DNA of 64,000 nt from assembly GCF_002860285.1 (NCBI RefSeq), contig NZ_PGVF01000003.1, forward strand, positions 62,001 to 126,000. Direction: 5' to 3'. Source of the DNA: Bacillus sp. M6-12. Lineage in GTDB: Bacteria > Bacillota > Bacilli > Bacillales > DSM-1321. The notes beneath the pieces are model-generated. The model had not been told where the DNA came from. It saw only the letters and a list, made by a program, of their open reading frames with translations, and did no database searches. Position 1 is the first letter of the stretch, and each line of letters begins with the position of its first letter. Positions 17,096-26,236 of the stretch are shown one piece after another. The translations under genes and the position numbers were made by a program.

Positions 17096-18328
17096 TTAAG
17101 TGGAGGAATTGACTGATTTTCGATAAAGTTCAATAATTCCCTTGGACTCCAGTTTAGTAATTTGCTCGTCTGTCAGATTCAGCGATTTTTGTAAAACTTC
17201 CTGTGTATGTTCACCGAGCTTTGGGCCAACCCATTCAGTTTCTCCCGGTGTCTCACTGAGTTTCGGTACTATACCCGGGATTTTAAGTGCACCGATGCCT
17301 TCCACATCAAATTCGCGGATCATACCCCTAGCGTTGTAGTGAGGATCATTGACAATATCTTCAATAGAATAGATGGAACCGGCTGGTACCTTTGCGTCAT
17401 CAAGGATTTCAAGCACTTTTCCAAAAGCTAAGCTTTTTGTCCAATTTTCAATCAGTTGATCTAAAAACTCGGAATGTTCCGATCTTTTAGCGTTATTCTC
17501 AAACCTTGGATCATCCGCATATTCCGGGTGACCTATAGCAATCATCAAACGCTTAAAAATCCCATCCCCATTTGCTCCAATAACGACATATCTGCCATCC
17601 GAACATAAATACGTATTGGAAGGTGTGATACCCGGAAGAGTGCTGCCTGTTCTTTCACGGATTATCCCGGCCCTATCATACTCCGGAAGCATGCTCTCCA
17701 TTAAGCTAAAGACGGACTCATACAGAGCCACATCCACGTATTGTCCTTTTCCAGTGCCCTTAACGTCACGATGATATATCGCCATCATTGACCCGATGAC
17801 CGCATACAGTGCGGAAATGGAGTCACCTATACTTATTCCAACGCGAGTTGGCGGACGGTCAGGATATCCTGTCAAGTAACGCAATCCCCCCATTGCTTCT
17901 CCTATTGAGCCAAAGCCTGCTTTATTACGATAAGGACCATCCTGACCATATCCAGTAACCCTTACCATAATGAGTCCAGGATTGATTTCCTTTAGTTGTT
18001 CGTAACCAAGTCCCCATTTCTCCATCGTACCAGGACGGAAATTCTCAATGATGATGTCTACATCTCTGGCTAACTCCCGGACAATGTCCTGTCCTTCAGG
18101 CTGCCTCAAATCAATGGCAATTGATTTTTTATTTCTGGATTGCACATACCACCAAAGGCTTGTCCCATTTTCTACAACGCGCCATGAGCGGATTGAATCA
18201 CCGGTTGTCGGCGCCTCCACTTTAATAACCTCCGCCCCGAACTCTGCAAACAGCCTTCCTGCCGACGGACCAGCAATTAACTGACCCATCTCCAATACCT
18301 TCATTCCTTTTAATGCTTTTTCACGCAT
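17096..18328 (-). CDS. Class III (CaiB/Frc-type) CoA-transferase
   Basis: 410 residues. LEMGQLIAGPSAGRLFAEFG at about 12-31, GFGSIGEAMGGLRY near 138-151 and the nucleophile Asp169 in GISIGDSIS are typical. First gene of the operon followed by hydratase subunits and an HMG-CoA-lyase-like enzyme. In that setting the likely job is succinyl-CoA-dependent activation of citramalate or malate, giving the thioester cleaved by the lyase. About half identical by eye to the CoA-transferase at 3038, so a duplication followed by specialisation is likely. Ribosome binding site AAGGAGG is 12 bases before ATG. Confidence 0.85.
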   Translation of the reverse strand: MREKALKGMKVLEMGQLIAGPSAGRLFAEFGAEVIKVEAPTTGDSIRSWRVVENGTSLWWYVQSRNKKSIAIDLRQPEGQDIVRELARDVDIIIENFRPGTMEKWGLGYEQLKEINPGLIMVRVTGYGQDGPYRNKAGFGSIGEAMGGLRYLTGYPDRPPTRVGISIGDSISALYAVIGSMMAIYHRDVKGTGKGQYVDVALYESVFSLMESMLPEYDRAGIIRERTGSTLPGITPSNTYLCSDGRYVVIGANGDGIFKRLMIAIGHPEYADDPRFENNAKRSEHSEFLDQLIENWTKSLAFGKVLEILDDAKVPAGSIYSIEDIVNDPHYNARGMIREFDVEGIGALKIPGIVPKLSETPGETEWVGPKLGEHTQEVLQKSLNLTDEQITKLESKGIIELYRKSVNSST

Positions 18329-18576
18329 TTGCCCTCGGATCCTCCTTTATTGGTTAATTGATTGTTAGGTAATTTAAGATGAAAATAAATTCTAAATTAT
18401 CAGTCTTATTTTTATAAAATACTGCTATCCTCCATTCCTTTGTCAGTAAAACGATCAAGACTAACATATAAAAAGCTTGAATATATTCAAAACGCCTTTG
18501 ACATTAAGTTAAAGGCGGCCTGATATTAAAGAGATCCTTATCTAAGATTAACAATGGGTCATAGTTGTGTACTTAG

Positions 18577-18590
18577 TGAAAGCGTATACA
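18577..18590. promoter_or_regulatory. Candidate cre (CcpA) site upstream of the hydratase operon
   Basis: TGAAAGCGTATACA fits the Bacillus cre pattern TGnAAnCGnWnnCW. It is about 250 bases upstream of the CoA-transferase start. The near-identical TGTAAGCGTATACA precedes the aromatic acid transporter at 57186. Confidence 0.5.
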
Positions 18591-18926
18591 ATGTTTTTGA
18601 ATGGACATAGATTCTGGTGATTTGTGATTTCATTTAATAGCGCGCTATTTTCTACATGTTAATAATGTGAACGACTTGTTATACCTAATTATAAATTAAC
18701 ATTTAGTTTTCGAATATGTCAAACAATTCAGTAGATTTGGGGGGACATTTTCGATAAAGCTAAAGTCATTTTGATACAACGCGTGCTTTAACGTTTTTAA
18801 CTTCTGTCTGGACACCCTAAATCTGACTTGTAACTTCTTCGCTCCTTCATGGAATCTCAATGCAGCTTTCCGTCTTTTCTAAGTATTTTCCGGATTGCAT
18901 TTTTCTTCATTTCGAAGATTTAATAT

Positions 18927-18955
18927 AAAAAAGCTACTGGTAAAATGCCAGTAGC
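18927..18955 (-). terminator. Terminator of the gentisate operon
   Basis: Stem GCTACTGG / CCAGTAGC with 7-base loop at 18933-18955, followed on the minus strand by six T. It lies 37 bases after the 3-hydroxybenzoate hydroxylase stop. Confidence 0.85.
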
Positions 18956-18991
18956 CAATAAAATTGTAGATCGATTATTCTGGTTGATCTA

Positions 18992-20179
18992 TTATTTTTT
19001 GACCGCAATTCTCTGATATCCATAGAGAAAATCTGTAATTTCGTAATCCTGTGAACTTCGTTTTTCAAAAATTGTGTTCCGTAATAAAATTGAAACTGGA
19101 TCTTCGGCATGTATGATCTCACCCCATGTACGGGCGCTTGTTTGAACTTTTGCTGTGCGTGGAATTCGTTCTTCCTGATATGCCAAAAATGCCTTGTTGT
19201 AACTTTCAGAATGTACCTGCAGCATATCTCCAAGATAAGCTGAATCTTCAAGTGCCTGGCATCCACCTTGAGCTAAATATTGCAACATTGGATGTGCAGC
19301 ATCCCCAAGTAGCGTTATATTTCCTTTTGTCCAGTTTCCGATTGGCAGCCTGTCATACATCGGCCAACGAATTTGGCGCTGAATGAAGGTAAGCGCATTT
19401 TGTACAAGTGGATGGCTCCCAGCAAATCGCCTATCCATTTCTTCTGGTGTTCCCCAATCATCTGAGCCTTCCTTATACTCATAGCTTTTGAATACTACAA
19501 CCTGATTATAAAGTTCTGCTCGGCGAACAGGGTACTGAACAAGATGCAACTTTGGCCCGATCCACATAATGACATCATCGAGGTTTGCATCCGAAATTTC
19601 TTCGATAGGAATGGTCCCTCGATAAGCCACATATTCCGAGCAAATTGGTTCATCGTCACTGAAAAACTTGCGTATATTAGATTTAAGTCCATCCGCCCCA
19701 ATGAGCGCTTCTCCTTCATAAGTATCTCCATTCTGGTTGGTCACCCTTACCACATTGCCCGCTTCTTCGACGCTTGTAATGTATTGATCGTTTAGAAGCG
19801 TTATATGATCATTTGTCTTACAGGCTTCCAGCAATATTCTGTGAAGGTCAGAGCGGTGTAAAACAATATAAGGATGTCCGTATCGTTCTTTGAAAGAATT
19901 TCCCAGGTCAAGGGAAGCAAATTCATTTCCAGAATAGATATCTTTCACAACCAGACGTTTAGGAAATACTGCCACCTTTGAAATTTCATCAGATAACCCG
20001 AATCGGTCTAACACTGCCATTGCATTTGGAGCAAGCTGGATACCAGCCCCTACTTCCCCGAATTCAGGTGCTTGTTCCAGGACAGTCGATCGTTTTCCAG
20101 CCTCTGCAACTGCCAAAGCCGCTGCAAGTCCCCCGATGCCTCCACCAACAATGAGTACACTACCTTTGTTTTCAGTCAT
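18992..20179 (-). CDS. FAD monooxygenase, probable 3-hydroxybenzoate 6-hydroxylase
   Basis: 395 residues. N-terminal GGGIGGLAAALAVAEAGK dinucleotide fold at 12-29, LAPNAMAVLDRFGL near 50-63, DG motif in IGADGLKSNIRK and GDAAHPMLQYLAQGGCQA near 291-308. These match the salicylate hydroxylase / 3-hydroxybenzoate 6-hydroxylase (NagX, XlnD) branch, which makes gentisate with NADH and oxygen. Its operon partner is gentisate dioxygenase, which strongly supports the assignment. Last gene of the operon. A second copy lies at 53251-54450. A methylated 3-hydroxybenzoate could also be the substrate. Confidence 0.85.
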   Translation of the reverse strand: MTENKGSVLIVGGGIGGLAAALAVAEAGKRSTVLEQAPEFGEVGAGIQLAPNAMAVLDRFGLSDEISKVAVFPKRLVVKDIYSGNEFASLDLGNSFKERYGHPYIVLHRSDLHRILLEACKTNDHITLLNDQYITSVEEAGNVVRVTNQNGDTYEGEALIGADGLKSNIRKFFSDDEPICSEYVAYRGTIPIEEISDANLDDVIMWIGPKLHLVQYPVRRAELYNQVVVFKSYEYKEGSDDWGTPEEMDRRFAGSHPLVQNALTFIQRQIRWPMYDRLPIGNWTKGNITLLGDAAHPMLQYLAQGGCQALEDSAYLGDMLQVHSESYNKAFLAYQEERIPRTAKVQTSARTWGEIIHAEDPVSILLRNTIFEKRSSQDYEITDFLYGYQRIAVKK

Positions 20180-20284
20180 TTGCCTACACCCCTCAGTGAA
20201 CTTTTCCCTCTAATAGAAGGAAGGAAATAAAATAGTTGTTAATATGGTTCTTCATTCAGTTTTGAATGAACGTACTTACAATGA

Positions 20285-21397
20285 TTATGGAAGAACAGGT
20301 TTGAATCCACGCATAATGACCTGACGGCCATTGTGGTTATCATAATCCTGTTTTCTTTCGAGTCCAAATTTTTCCAGTATTGGCAAATCGTTTGTCGAGA
20401 ATAGGTAGCTGCTTTCCTCTGCGACATGCTCATGCCATGCCCAGTTTGGCACGACAAAGAAATCACCCTTCTGCCAGTCAAACCTAACTCCGTTAATGAC
20501 CGTATAGCCAGAACCCTCATGCACATGATAGATCGATGCGTGGGTATGCCGATGTGCCTTTCCATTGAAACCTGCAGGCAGTTTTTGTAACCAGGCAGCG
20601 ATTGTAGGGCATGCGGTCTCCCCATTAGACGGGTTTATATATTCGACTGCATAGCCATCAAATGGATCGGGCTCAAAGCGGCTCAGACCGGCAATCGCTG
20701 CTTCTGTCCCTGCCCATTTGTAAGACCCAAGTGCTGCCTTTTTCGGGTAGCGGTCCGAGACGGGACGCACCATGCCTCCTTCATAACGCTGGGAAGAATA
20801 GTTATCGGGTAAATTTGGCTCCTCTATTTTCTCTGGATACGGCTCAAAGAATGTGCCGCCAAGATGGTAGATAGTTGGGATGTCGAGGCAGTCCATCCAA
20901 AACATTGGCTTTTCACCTGTATGTCCATGACCGTGCCACAACCCGTTTGGAGTTGTCAGGAAGTCACCACGTTCCATAAAGATACGCTCTCCCTGAACGA
21001 TGGAGTATGCTCCTTCTCCCTCCATGACAAACCGGAGGGCATTTTGGACATGGCGATGTGAAGGTGCCGTTTCACCCGGCAAGATAAGCTGGACTGCAGC
21101 ATAAAGTGTCTGGGTTGTCGACGCCCATCCCCATGGCTTTCTGTAATTAAGCCCTGGGTTTTGTAAATAGATTGCACGACGTTCTCCGCCACGGTCAGGG
21201 GTGAAAATCTGGGTTGCTTCGTTTAGTTTTTTGTATAGAAGTTCATGTTTCCAGAGGTATGCCTGCGCATGCGGCTCAGGCGTATGTTTCATTAAATCGG
21301 GAATTGCATTCCATAGAGGACCTAGATGGTACTGTTCGATGTCACGATTAAACTCCTGAACTATCGGGCTATCAAAGAAAGCATTTTTTTCTGCCAT
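20285..21397 (-). CDS. Gentisate 1,2-dioxygenase, bicupin
   Basis: 370 residues, usual length. Two cupin domains: the first holds the iron ligands H114/H116 (PSHRHVQNALRFV context) and H155 (NGLWHGHGH); the second repeats KAHRHTHASIYHVHEG and WAWHEHV near the C-terminus. The enzyme uses Fe(II) and oxygen to open gentisate to maleylpyruvate. AAGGGGG before ATG. Genes in order are YciI, FAH hydrolase, this gene, hydroxylase: a compact gentisate operon. GC content looks higher than in the flanking gaps. Activity on alkylgentisates cannot be judged from the sequence. Confidence 0.92.
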   Translation of the reverse strand: MAEKNAFFDSPIVQEFNRDIEQYHLGPLWNAIPDLMKHTPEPHAQAYLWKHELLYKKLNEATQIFTPDRGGERRAIYLQNPGLNYRKPWGWASTTQTLYAAVQLILPGETAPSHRHVQNALRFVMEGEGAYSIVQGERIFMERGDFLTTPNGLWHGHGHTGEKPMFWMDCLDIPTIYHLGGTFFEPYPEKIEEPNLPDNYSSQRYEGGMVRPVSDRYPKKAALGSYKWAGTEAAIAGLSRFEPDPFDGYAVEYINPSNGETACPTIAAWLQKLPAGFNGKAHRHTHASIYHVHEGSGYTVINGVRFDWQKGDFFVVPNWAWHEHVAEESSYLFSTNDLPILEKFGLERKQDYDNHNGRQVIMRGFKPVLP

Positions 21398-21645
21398 TGA
21401 TTATTCCCCCTTATTCGCTAGTAACAATATGTTCCTTTATCAGTTTTTGTAGTAACGTGGTTTTGGCCTGGTGTTTTTATATATCCTCGATGATTATGAA
21501 TTCAAGTGGTTGACCATCAAAGCATCGATTGCGGCTGAGTGCTTAGTACTCGGTGGTCATCCGTCAAAAAACTAAACGTTACTTTCATTAAACTTGTTGA
21601 TGAAGCTATATATGATTTAATAACAGAGCTTGCAATAATTAATTA

Positions 21646-22587
21646 TTAAACTGTAACAAGCACAGTCTTATTAACTTGGTTTTCAAGTACTCCAACTTGC
21701 TCTACTTCAATTCGAACTATGTCACCATCTTTCAAGAACACTTGTGGGTCGCGGGCGACGCCTACTCCTCCAGGAGTCCCTGTCAAAATGACATCTCCAG
21801 GTTCCAACGTCATCAAGCCAGAAAGAAATTCCACAAGATAAGGAACGGAAAAAACGAGGTTAGCTGTATTTGACCGCTGGCGTTCCTCCCCGTTCACAGT
21901 GAGAACAATGTCCAGCCCACATGGATCTGATAATTCATCGGATGTAATAAGCCAAGGTCCCATCGGTGCGCTTCCATCAACCGCCTTACCTTGAAGCCAC
22001 TGAAGTGTCCGGCGTTGAAGGTCACGATAGGTAACATCATTTACGATTGTATAGCCCGCTACATAGTTAAGTGCATCTGCTTCAGATACGTTCCTTGCAC
22101 GCTTGCCCACTACAAAGGCCAATTCAGCTTCGTAATCAAGCTGTTCGGAAATCGGGTGGAAAGGTATAGGATCCTCAGGACCTACCACGGTGTTGGCAAA
22201 TTTTGCAAAGACTACCGGAAACGGAGGCAACTCCCTTTTCATTTCTAAAATATGTTCTCGATAGTTATGTCCTACACAAATTATTTTACCTGGTGCCGGA
22301 ACTGGTGCTTCAATCTTCACTTCACTTTTATCAAACACCACCTGGACAGTACTTTCATTTGTGAGAGCATGGTCAATCGCATCCTTTGCCAGTGCTAAAC
22401 TTTCCTTTCCACCCTGGAGAAATCCGTTCATGTCCTCCGGTATATACGCGTTGGCAATCTGCTCAGCACGAAGTTTTCCCTCCCGTTTCAATTTTTCCTT
22501 GAAGGCTCCATGCAGGTCAATGACTCTTTCGTTAACCAAAGCACCGATACGGGTTATCCCACCAAAAGTAAAAGTAATCAGTTTCAT
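21646..22587 (-). CDS. FAH-family hydrolase, maleylpyruvate or fumarylpyruvate hydrolase
   Basis: 313 residues from ATG 22587, preceded by AAGGAGAT; the in-frame extension to 22623 would overlap the YciI gene and is rejected. GKIICVGHNYREHILEM near 100-116, PVVFAKFANTVVGPEDPI, DYEAELAFVVGKRA near 150-163 and MTLEPGDVILTGTPGGVG near the C-terminus are FAH-family metal and substrate motifs. In gentisate pathways this family cleaves maleylpyruvate directly (HbzF type) or fumarylpyruvate after isomerisation. No isomerase is recognisable in the window, which favours direct hydrolysis, giving pyruvate plus maleate or a methylmaleate. Confidence 0.88.
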   Translation of the reverse strand: MKLITFTFGGITRIGALVNERVIDLHGAFKEKLKREGKLRAEQIANAYIPEDMNGFLQGGKESLALAKDAIDHALTNESTVQVVFDKSEVKIEAPVPAPGKIICVGHNYREHILEMKRELPPFPVVFAKFANTVVGPEDPIPFHPISEQLDYEAELAFVVGKRARNVSEADALNYVAGYTIVNDVTYRDLQRRTLQWLQGKAVDGSAPMGPWLITSDELSDPCGLDIVLTVNGEERQRSNTANLVFSVPYLVEFLSGLMTLEPGDVILTGTPGGVGVARDPQVFLKDGDIVRIEVEQVGVLENQVNKTVLVTV

Positions 22588-22612
22588 ATAGGCCCATCTC
22601 CTTTTATTCCGA

Positions 22613-22867
22613 TTAGCTAGCATTCCATTCTTTTAATTGATAAAAAGCCTCAGATGCATTGTTCATCGGGTCTTTCTTAATCAGATCTTCCGCTGCCTCA
22701 ATTGATTCGCACTGTATTATGTAAGCGCCTCCAGTTTGGTCTGCAAAACCTCCTGCCAAAACCAACTTTCCTGCTTCCCTTAACTTTTGCAAGTGCTCTC
22801 TGTGCCCTGTAATACTATCACCGGTAAAGTCAGGCGACCTGACTATCCAGACAAGAAACTTTTTCAT
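22613..22867 (-). CDS. YciI-like small protein
   Basis: 84 residues of the YciI/dimeric alpha-beta barrel family: KFLVWIVRSPDF at the start, then EHLQKLREAGKLVLAGGFAD and YIIQCESIEAAEDLIKKDP. Members include muconolactone-isomerase-like and dehydrochlorinase-like enzymes but most are uncharacterised. First gene of the gentisate operon, 25 bases before the FAH hydrolase, with AAGGAGG upstream. It could be an auxiliary isomerase for ring-fission products; this is a guess from position. Confidence 0.85.
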   Translation of the reverse strand: MKKFLVWIVRSPDFTGDSITGHREHLQKLREAGKLVLAGGFADQTGGAYIIQCESIEAAEDLIKKDPMNNASEAFYQLKEWNAS

Positions 22868-22957
22868 AGAACTCGTTCCTCCTTGTCATTCACATGAATA
22901 GGTTTTACACTTATAGATAACAATGTTCTTTATTTATAAAAAATGTAATCCAAATTA

Positions 22958-22978
22958 TTAGAAATGTCAATATTCTAA
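22958..22978. promoter_or_regulatory. Inverted repeat in the gentisate/IclR divergent region
   Basis: TTAGAA and TTCTAA separated by 9 bases, between the divergent gentisate operon and IclR gene. Possible IclR operator; half-sites are short. Confidence 0.35.
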
Positions 22979-23028
22979 ATATAATTAAGTTTCAGATATA
23001 TTCATTTTCTTTTTTTCTGATTGGGGTT

Positions 23029-23037
23029 TGGTATACT
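23029..23037 (+). promoter_or_regulatory. Extended -10 promoter of IclR gene
   Basis: TGGTATACT, a TGn-extended -10 hexamer, 34 bases before the IclR ATG. No good -35 is present, which extended -10 promoters tolerate. Confidence 0.45.
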
Positions 23038-23071
23038 GAAGAAATCATAGATTATTAAGAGGAGCATAACT

Positions 23072-23860
23072 ATGGACAATCAAAAAAATCTCCAAATGAT
23101 TCAGTCTTTGCAAATTGGCATTCAAATCGTAGAACTCATTGCACAGCATGAGCACCCGTTAAAATTTGCAGAAGTCCAGGAACTTTCAGGAGTGACTAAA
23201 AGCAATTTATATAAATACCTAAACACATTAACCCACTTCGGATTACTCTATAGGGATAAAAAACAAGGTACATATTCTCTGGGCAGCAAATTAATCGAAT
23301 ATGGGATAACGGCTATTGGCAGTAAGGATGTGATAGGGACTGTCACTCCTTATCTGCGGGAAATCAGCCGCCATACTTCACTAACCGCACTTCTTGCCGT
23401 ATGGACTCCTGGTGGGCCAGTTATCGCAAATATATGGAGTGCTAACGTTGGTTTGAATATTGGAGCCCAAATTGGGACCCTTCTGCCGTTGATGTCTGCT
23501 TCGGGTAAGATCTTTGCAGCTTTTAAGGACGTGCAGGATATAAAAGAATGGAAGCTTAAAGAACTAGGTAAGTTATCAGAAGACCATCGGAAACTATTTA
23601 AGGAGGAGCAAAAGCACATCCTGAAATATGGATTTGCTTACGCAGCGGAACCACTGGTTTCACATGTCTCTTCATTCAGTGTGCCAATATTTAATTACAA
23701 AAAGGATATTCTAGCAGCTTTGACGGTCGTGGGCTTTTCCGAATCAATTCCGCATTTGCCTGATGATGAAGTGAGTCTGTATGTAATAAACTGTGTAAAG
23801 GAGATATCTAATATATTTGGATATCACCCCAATCAAACAGAAATCCCTGACTCTATTTGA
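23072..23860 (+). CDS. IclR-family regulator of the gentisate operon (likely)
   Basis: 262 residues. Winged helix at about 10-75 (KFAEVQELSGVTKSNLYKYL), linker helix, then effector domain with MSASGKIFAAF near 145. AAGAGGAG lies before the ATG. It is transcribed divergently from the gentisate operon across a 204-base region, the standard layout for a local regulator; ligand may be gentisate or 3-hydroxybenzoate. Several usual IclR pocket residues appear shifted, for example the LAVWTPGGPVIANIW segment shared with the IclR at 5285. Confidence 0.9.
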   Translation: MDNQKNLQMIQSLQIGIQIVELIAQHEHPLKFAEVQELSGVTKSNLYKYLNTLTHFGLLYRDKKQGTYSLGSKLIEYGITAIGSKDVIGTVTPYLREISRHTSLTALLAVWTPGGPVIANIWSANVGLNIGAQIGTLLPLMSASGKIFAAFKDVQDIKEWKLKELGKLSEDHRKLFKEEQKHILKYGFAYAAEPLVSHVSSFSVPIFNYKKDILAALTVVGFSESIPHLPDDEVSLYVINCVKEISNIFGYHPNQTEIPDSI

Positions 23861-23877
23861 GTAGGGTTTTCTGTGTT
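23836..23877 (+). terminator. Possible terminator at the IclR stop
   Basis: Imperfect stem AACAGAAATCCCTGACTC / GAGTAGGGTTTTCTGTGTT with a short loop, overlapping the end of the reading frame. The T-tract after it is weak, so efficiency is doubtful. Confidence 0.4.
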
Positions 23878-24081
23878 TAAATAATCATCGCTTTCTTCAT
23901 TCAAGCAATCAAAATGAAGCATAACTATTCCCGACAGCAGGATTGACTGTAAGCAGCAAAACTATGTAGCTAGCTATAGAATCGGCTAAAGAGTGCCCTT
24001 AAGACATTCTTGATAGATTAGAGTTTAAGCGACTACAAGCTGGCAGCTATCGACCATATTTCCCAACTTTATTAAAGTTGA

Positions 24082-25020
24082 CTATAATAAAAGAATAGCA
24101 GAAATGCCAGCTAGTACTAAAATTATGCCTGCTATAGTTCTGATAGTAATCGTTTCTTGATTTTTAAATAGAAAAAAACTTACTGGAGCAACAATTACTG
24201 GTGTTGACATTGTAATAAGGTTTGAAATGGATACTGGCATATATCGCATTGATGCGATCGATAAAATTTGGGCTGACATAGTAATGACGCCACTGATGCT
24301 ATACAATATAACACCTTTACGATCGAAGGTTTTTAATTTCCCGAAAAACTCTAAGGTATTCTTATTTGTTATTACATGCAGAACCAGACCTAAAACCGCC
24401 CCTAAAATCCCGCCAATTATGGGTTGATTCCAACTCTGAATCGCAGCTCCTCTAACCACATTCCCAACGGAATATGATAGAGAGCTGAGGAACGCTACAA
24501 TAATCCCCGAATGCAGTAGGTTATGGAATGAGAAGGAACTTTTTACCCTGCTAAGTTCTGAGCCAGCGGCTATCTCTTTTTTGGCATAGCTTTGATTCAT
24601 ATTAGAAACAAGGAATAAACCAAACAGCATAAGAAATACAGACAATAAATCCAGCCAGATTAACCGCTCGCCCAAAAATATCCAAGCAATTATTGTTGTA
24701 AATAATGGATTGCTCACCATGAATGCACTTGCTCTTGTCGGTCCCAGCTTATCAATTGTGTCAACGAAAAACCAACGCCCTAGATATGTGCTAAAAAATC
24801 CAGCTGATAAAAACAGAAAAAAACCTTTTGTATTCCAATCTAGATGGATCTCTTCAAAAAAGAAAAGGCTAACCAATAAGAGTAATGTACCAAATAATAC
24901 ATTTAAACCCACTGAAATAAGAAAGCCGACATGTATATTAAGTCTTGCAGCAGCAATTTTTGTTATGATGATATTTACAGAATAAAAAATCAAGCCTATT
25001 ATTGCCAGAAATTCTCCCAT
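24082..25020 (-). CDS. EamA/DMT-family transporter
   Basis: 312 residues with about ten hydrophobic segments in two homologous halves, the layout of the drug/metabolite transporter (EamA) family. STYLGRWFFVDTIDKLGPTRASAF near residue 75-98 and the corresponding segment SIASMRYMPVSISNLITMSTP near 255 are the paired EamA motifs. It follows the first TAXI-TRAP operon but beyond a terminator, so it is probably transcribed separately. It may export or import a small metabolite; substrate unknown. Confidence 0.85.
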   Translation of the reverse strand: MGEFLAIIGLIFYSVNIIITKIAAARLNIHVGFLISVGLNVLFGTLLLLVSLFFFEEIHLDWNTKGFFLFLSAGFFSTYLGRWFFVDTIDKLGPTRASAFMVSNPLFTTIIAWIFLGERLIWLDLLSVFLMLFGLFLVSNMNQSYAKKEIAAGSELSRVKSSFSFHNLLHSGIIVAFLSSLSYSVGNVVRGAAIQSWNQPIIGGILGAVLGLVLHVITNKNTLEFFGKLKTFDRKGVILYSISGVITMSAQILSIASMRYMPVSISNLITMSTPVIVAPVSFFLFKNQETITIRTIAGIILVLAGISAILLL

Positions 25021-25115
25021 TTTTCCATCCCTTATGTTATTGATTTTTTAGATACTTGGTTGAAGAATTTATCATCTGTAATTATTCTATGCAAGAATTC
25101 GCTATCTTCTGCAAC

Positions 25116-25157
25116 AAAAAAATAGATAGCGATATATCAATATATTTATCGCTACCT
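25116..25157 (-). terminator. Terminator of TAXI-TRAP operon 1
   Basis: Stem AGGTAGCGATA / TATCGCTATCT (minus strand) followed by ATTTTTTT. Located 11 bases after the TAXI gene stop. Confidence 0.88.
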
Positions 25158-25167
25158 CATTTCATAT

Positions 25168-26190
25168 CTATTTCAAAATACCAACTTCTTTGTAGAATTT
25201 TTCAGCACCTGGATGTAATGGAGCTCCTGTTGCTTCTGCGATCGTTTCCTTTGTAACTCCTTCAAAGGATTTATGCACTGTATAAAGGTAATCCAAATTC
25301 TCATAGATTGCCTTGGTCACATTATAAACAAGGTCATCGGGGACATCACTGCTGGACATTAGTATTGTATCTATAGCTGCAGTAGGAATATCTTCCTTTA
25401 AAAATGGATAAGTACCAGCCTTTATCGTATAAGGTTTTGCGTCCATTTTCTCGACCATTGCATTGATTGCCTTATCAGAAAGTGGAAGTAATTTGACCGG
25501 TTTGGTAGTGCCAAGTTCCATTATACTGCCGGCTGGTGATGGTTGGGGTGAAATCGCCCCATGCATTTTGTTATCCTTTATTTGGTCATTCACTTTGGTT
25601 GGGGCAATAAACTGAATTTTCCCGCCATTCTTTTCGATTTCTTCGTAGCTGGTACCATAACTTTCAAAAACGATACGGTTTGATATTTCCAGAGGAGAGT
25701 CCTTCGTATTAACCGATGCGATGAACGGCATTTTTTCCTTGGCAATCTGTTCTATAGAGTTAATACCTGAATCTTCACTTACCATAAAATTGTATGGCAT
25801 TGTATGAAGAAAAGCTACGGTACGGACTTTTTCGACTTTGGATGAATAAGGCTTTTGCCCTTCATAAGCCCACTTTGCTGCTGCAGAGCTGACAATGCCA
25901 AATTCGGCTTGGCCATTCGTAACGGTAATAACATTCGCGCCGTCCTGTCCTGGCATATATGTAAACGTCGCATTGTCATGGGAACGTTTGATCGTTTCCC
26001 CTAAACCCTCGCCAATTGTACTCCATAGTCCACCGGCAGCCCCACCGGCTATAGTAACCTTCAAGCCACTTCCACTACCATTGGTGTTTGCAGCAGTGCC
26101 TGCTTTCTTCTCATCTGCGGCACCACAACCTGCTAAAATGATTATGCTTGATAGACCAATGGCCAGGTTTTGCAAGATTCGTTTTTTCAT
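25168..26190 (-). CDS. TAXI-family TRAP solute-binding lipoprotein
   Basis: 340 residues from ATG 26190 (GGGGGAAAA upstream; a TTG at 26193 is possible). Signal peptide with lipobox LAGC, Cys at about residue 22. KVTIAGGAAGGLWSTIGEGL follows, a TAXI hallmark, and PHPGAEKFYKEVGIL-type ending is shared with the TAXI protein at 32971. It captures a dicarboxylate or aromatic acid outside the membrane for the fused permease encoded upstream in the same operon at 26237. Ligand unknown. Confidence 0.9.
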   Translation of the reverse strand: MKKRILQNLAIGLSSIIILAGCGAADEKKAGTAANTNGSGSGLKVTIAGGAAGGLWSTIGEGLGETIKRSHDNATFTYMPGQDGANVITVTNGQAEFGIVSSAAAKWAYEGQKPYSSKVEKVRTVAFLHTMPYNFMVSEDSGINSIEQIAKEKMPFIASVNTKDSPLEISNRIVFESYGTSYEEIEKNGGKIQFIAPTKVNDQIKDNKMHGAISPQPSPAGSIMELGTTKPVKLLPLSDKAINAMVEKMDAKPYTIKAGTYPFLKEDIPTAAIDTILMSSSDVPDDLVYNVTKAIYENLDYLYTVHKSFEGVTKETIAEATGAPLHPGAEKFYKEVGILK

Positions 26191-26236
26191 CAATTTTCCC
26201 CCTAAGAATTATAATTTCAATGTTTCTTAAATGGTC

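Larger units (their letters stand above)
18329..18991. other. Gap: promoter of hydratase operon, cre site, terminator
   Basis: No gene seen. Contains the candidate cre at 18577 and the terminator at 18927. The stretch 18690-18900 is slightly richer in GC and has no open frame; it may be decayed coding sequence, but nothing is recognisable. Confidence 0.45.
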
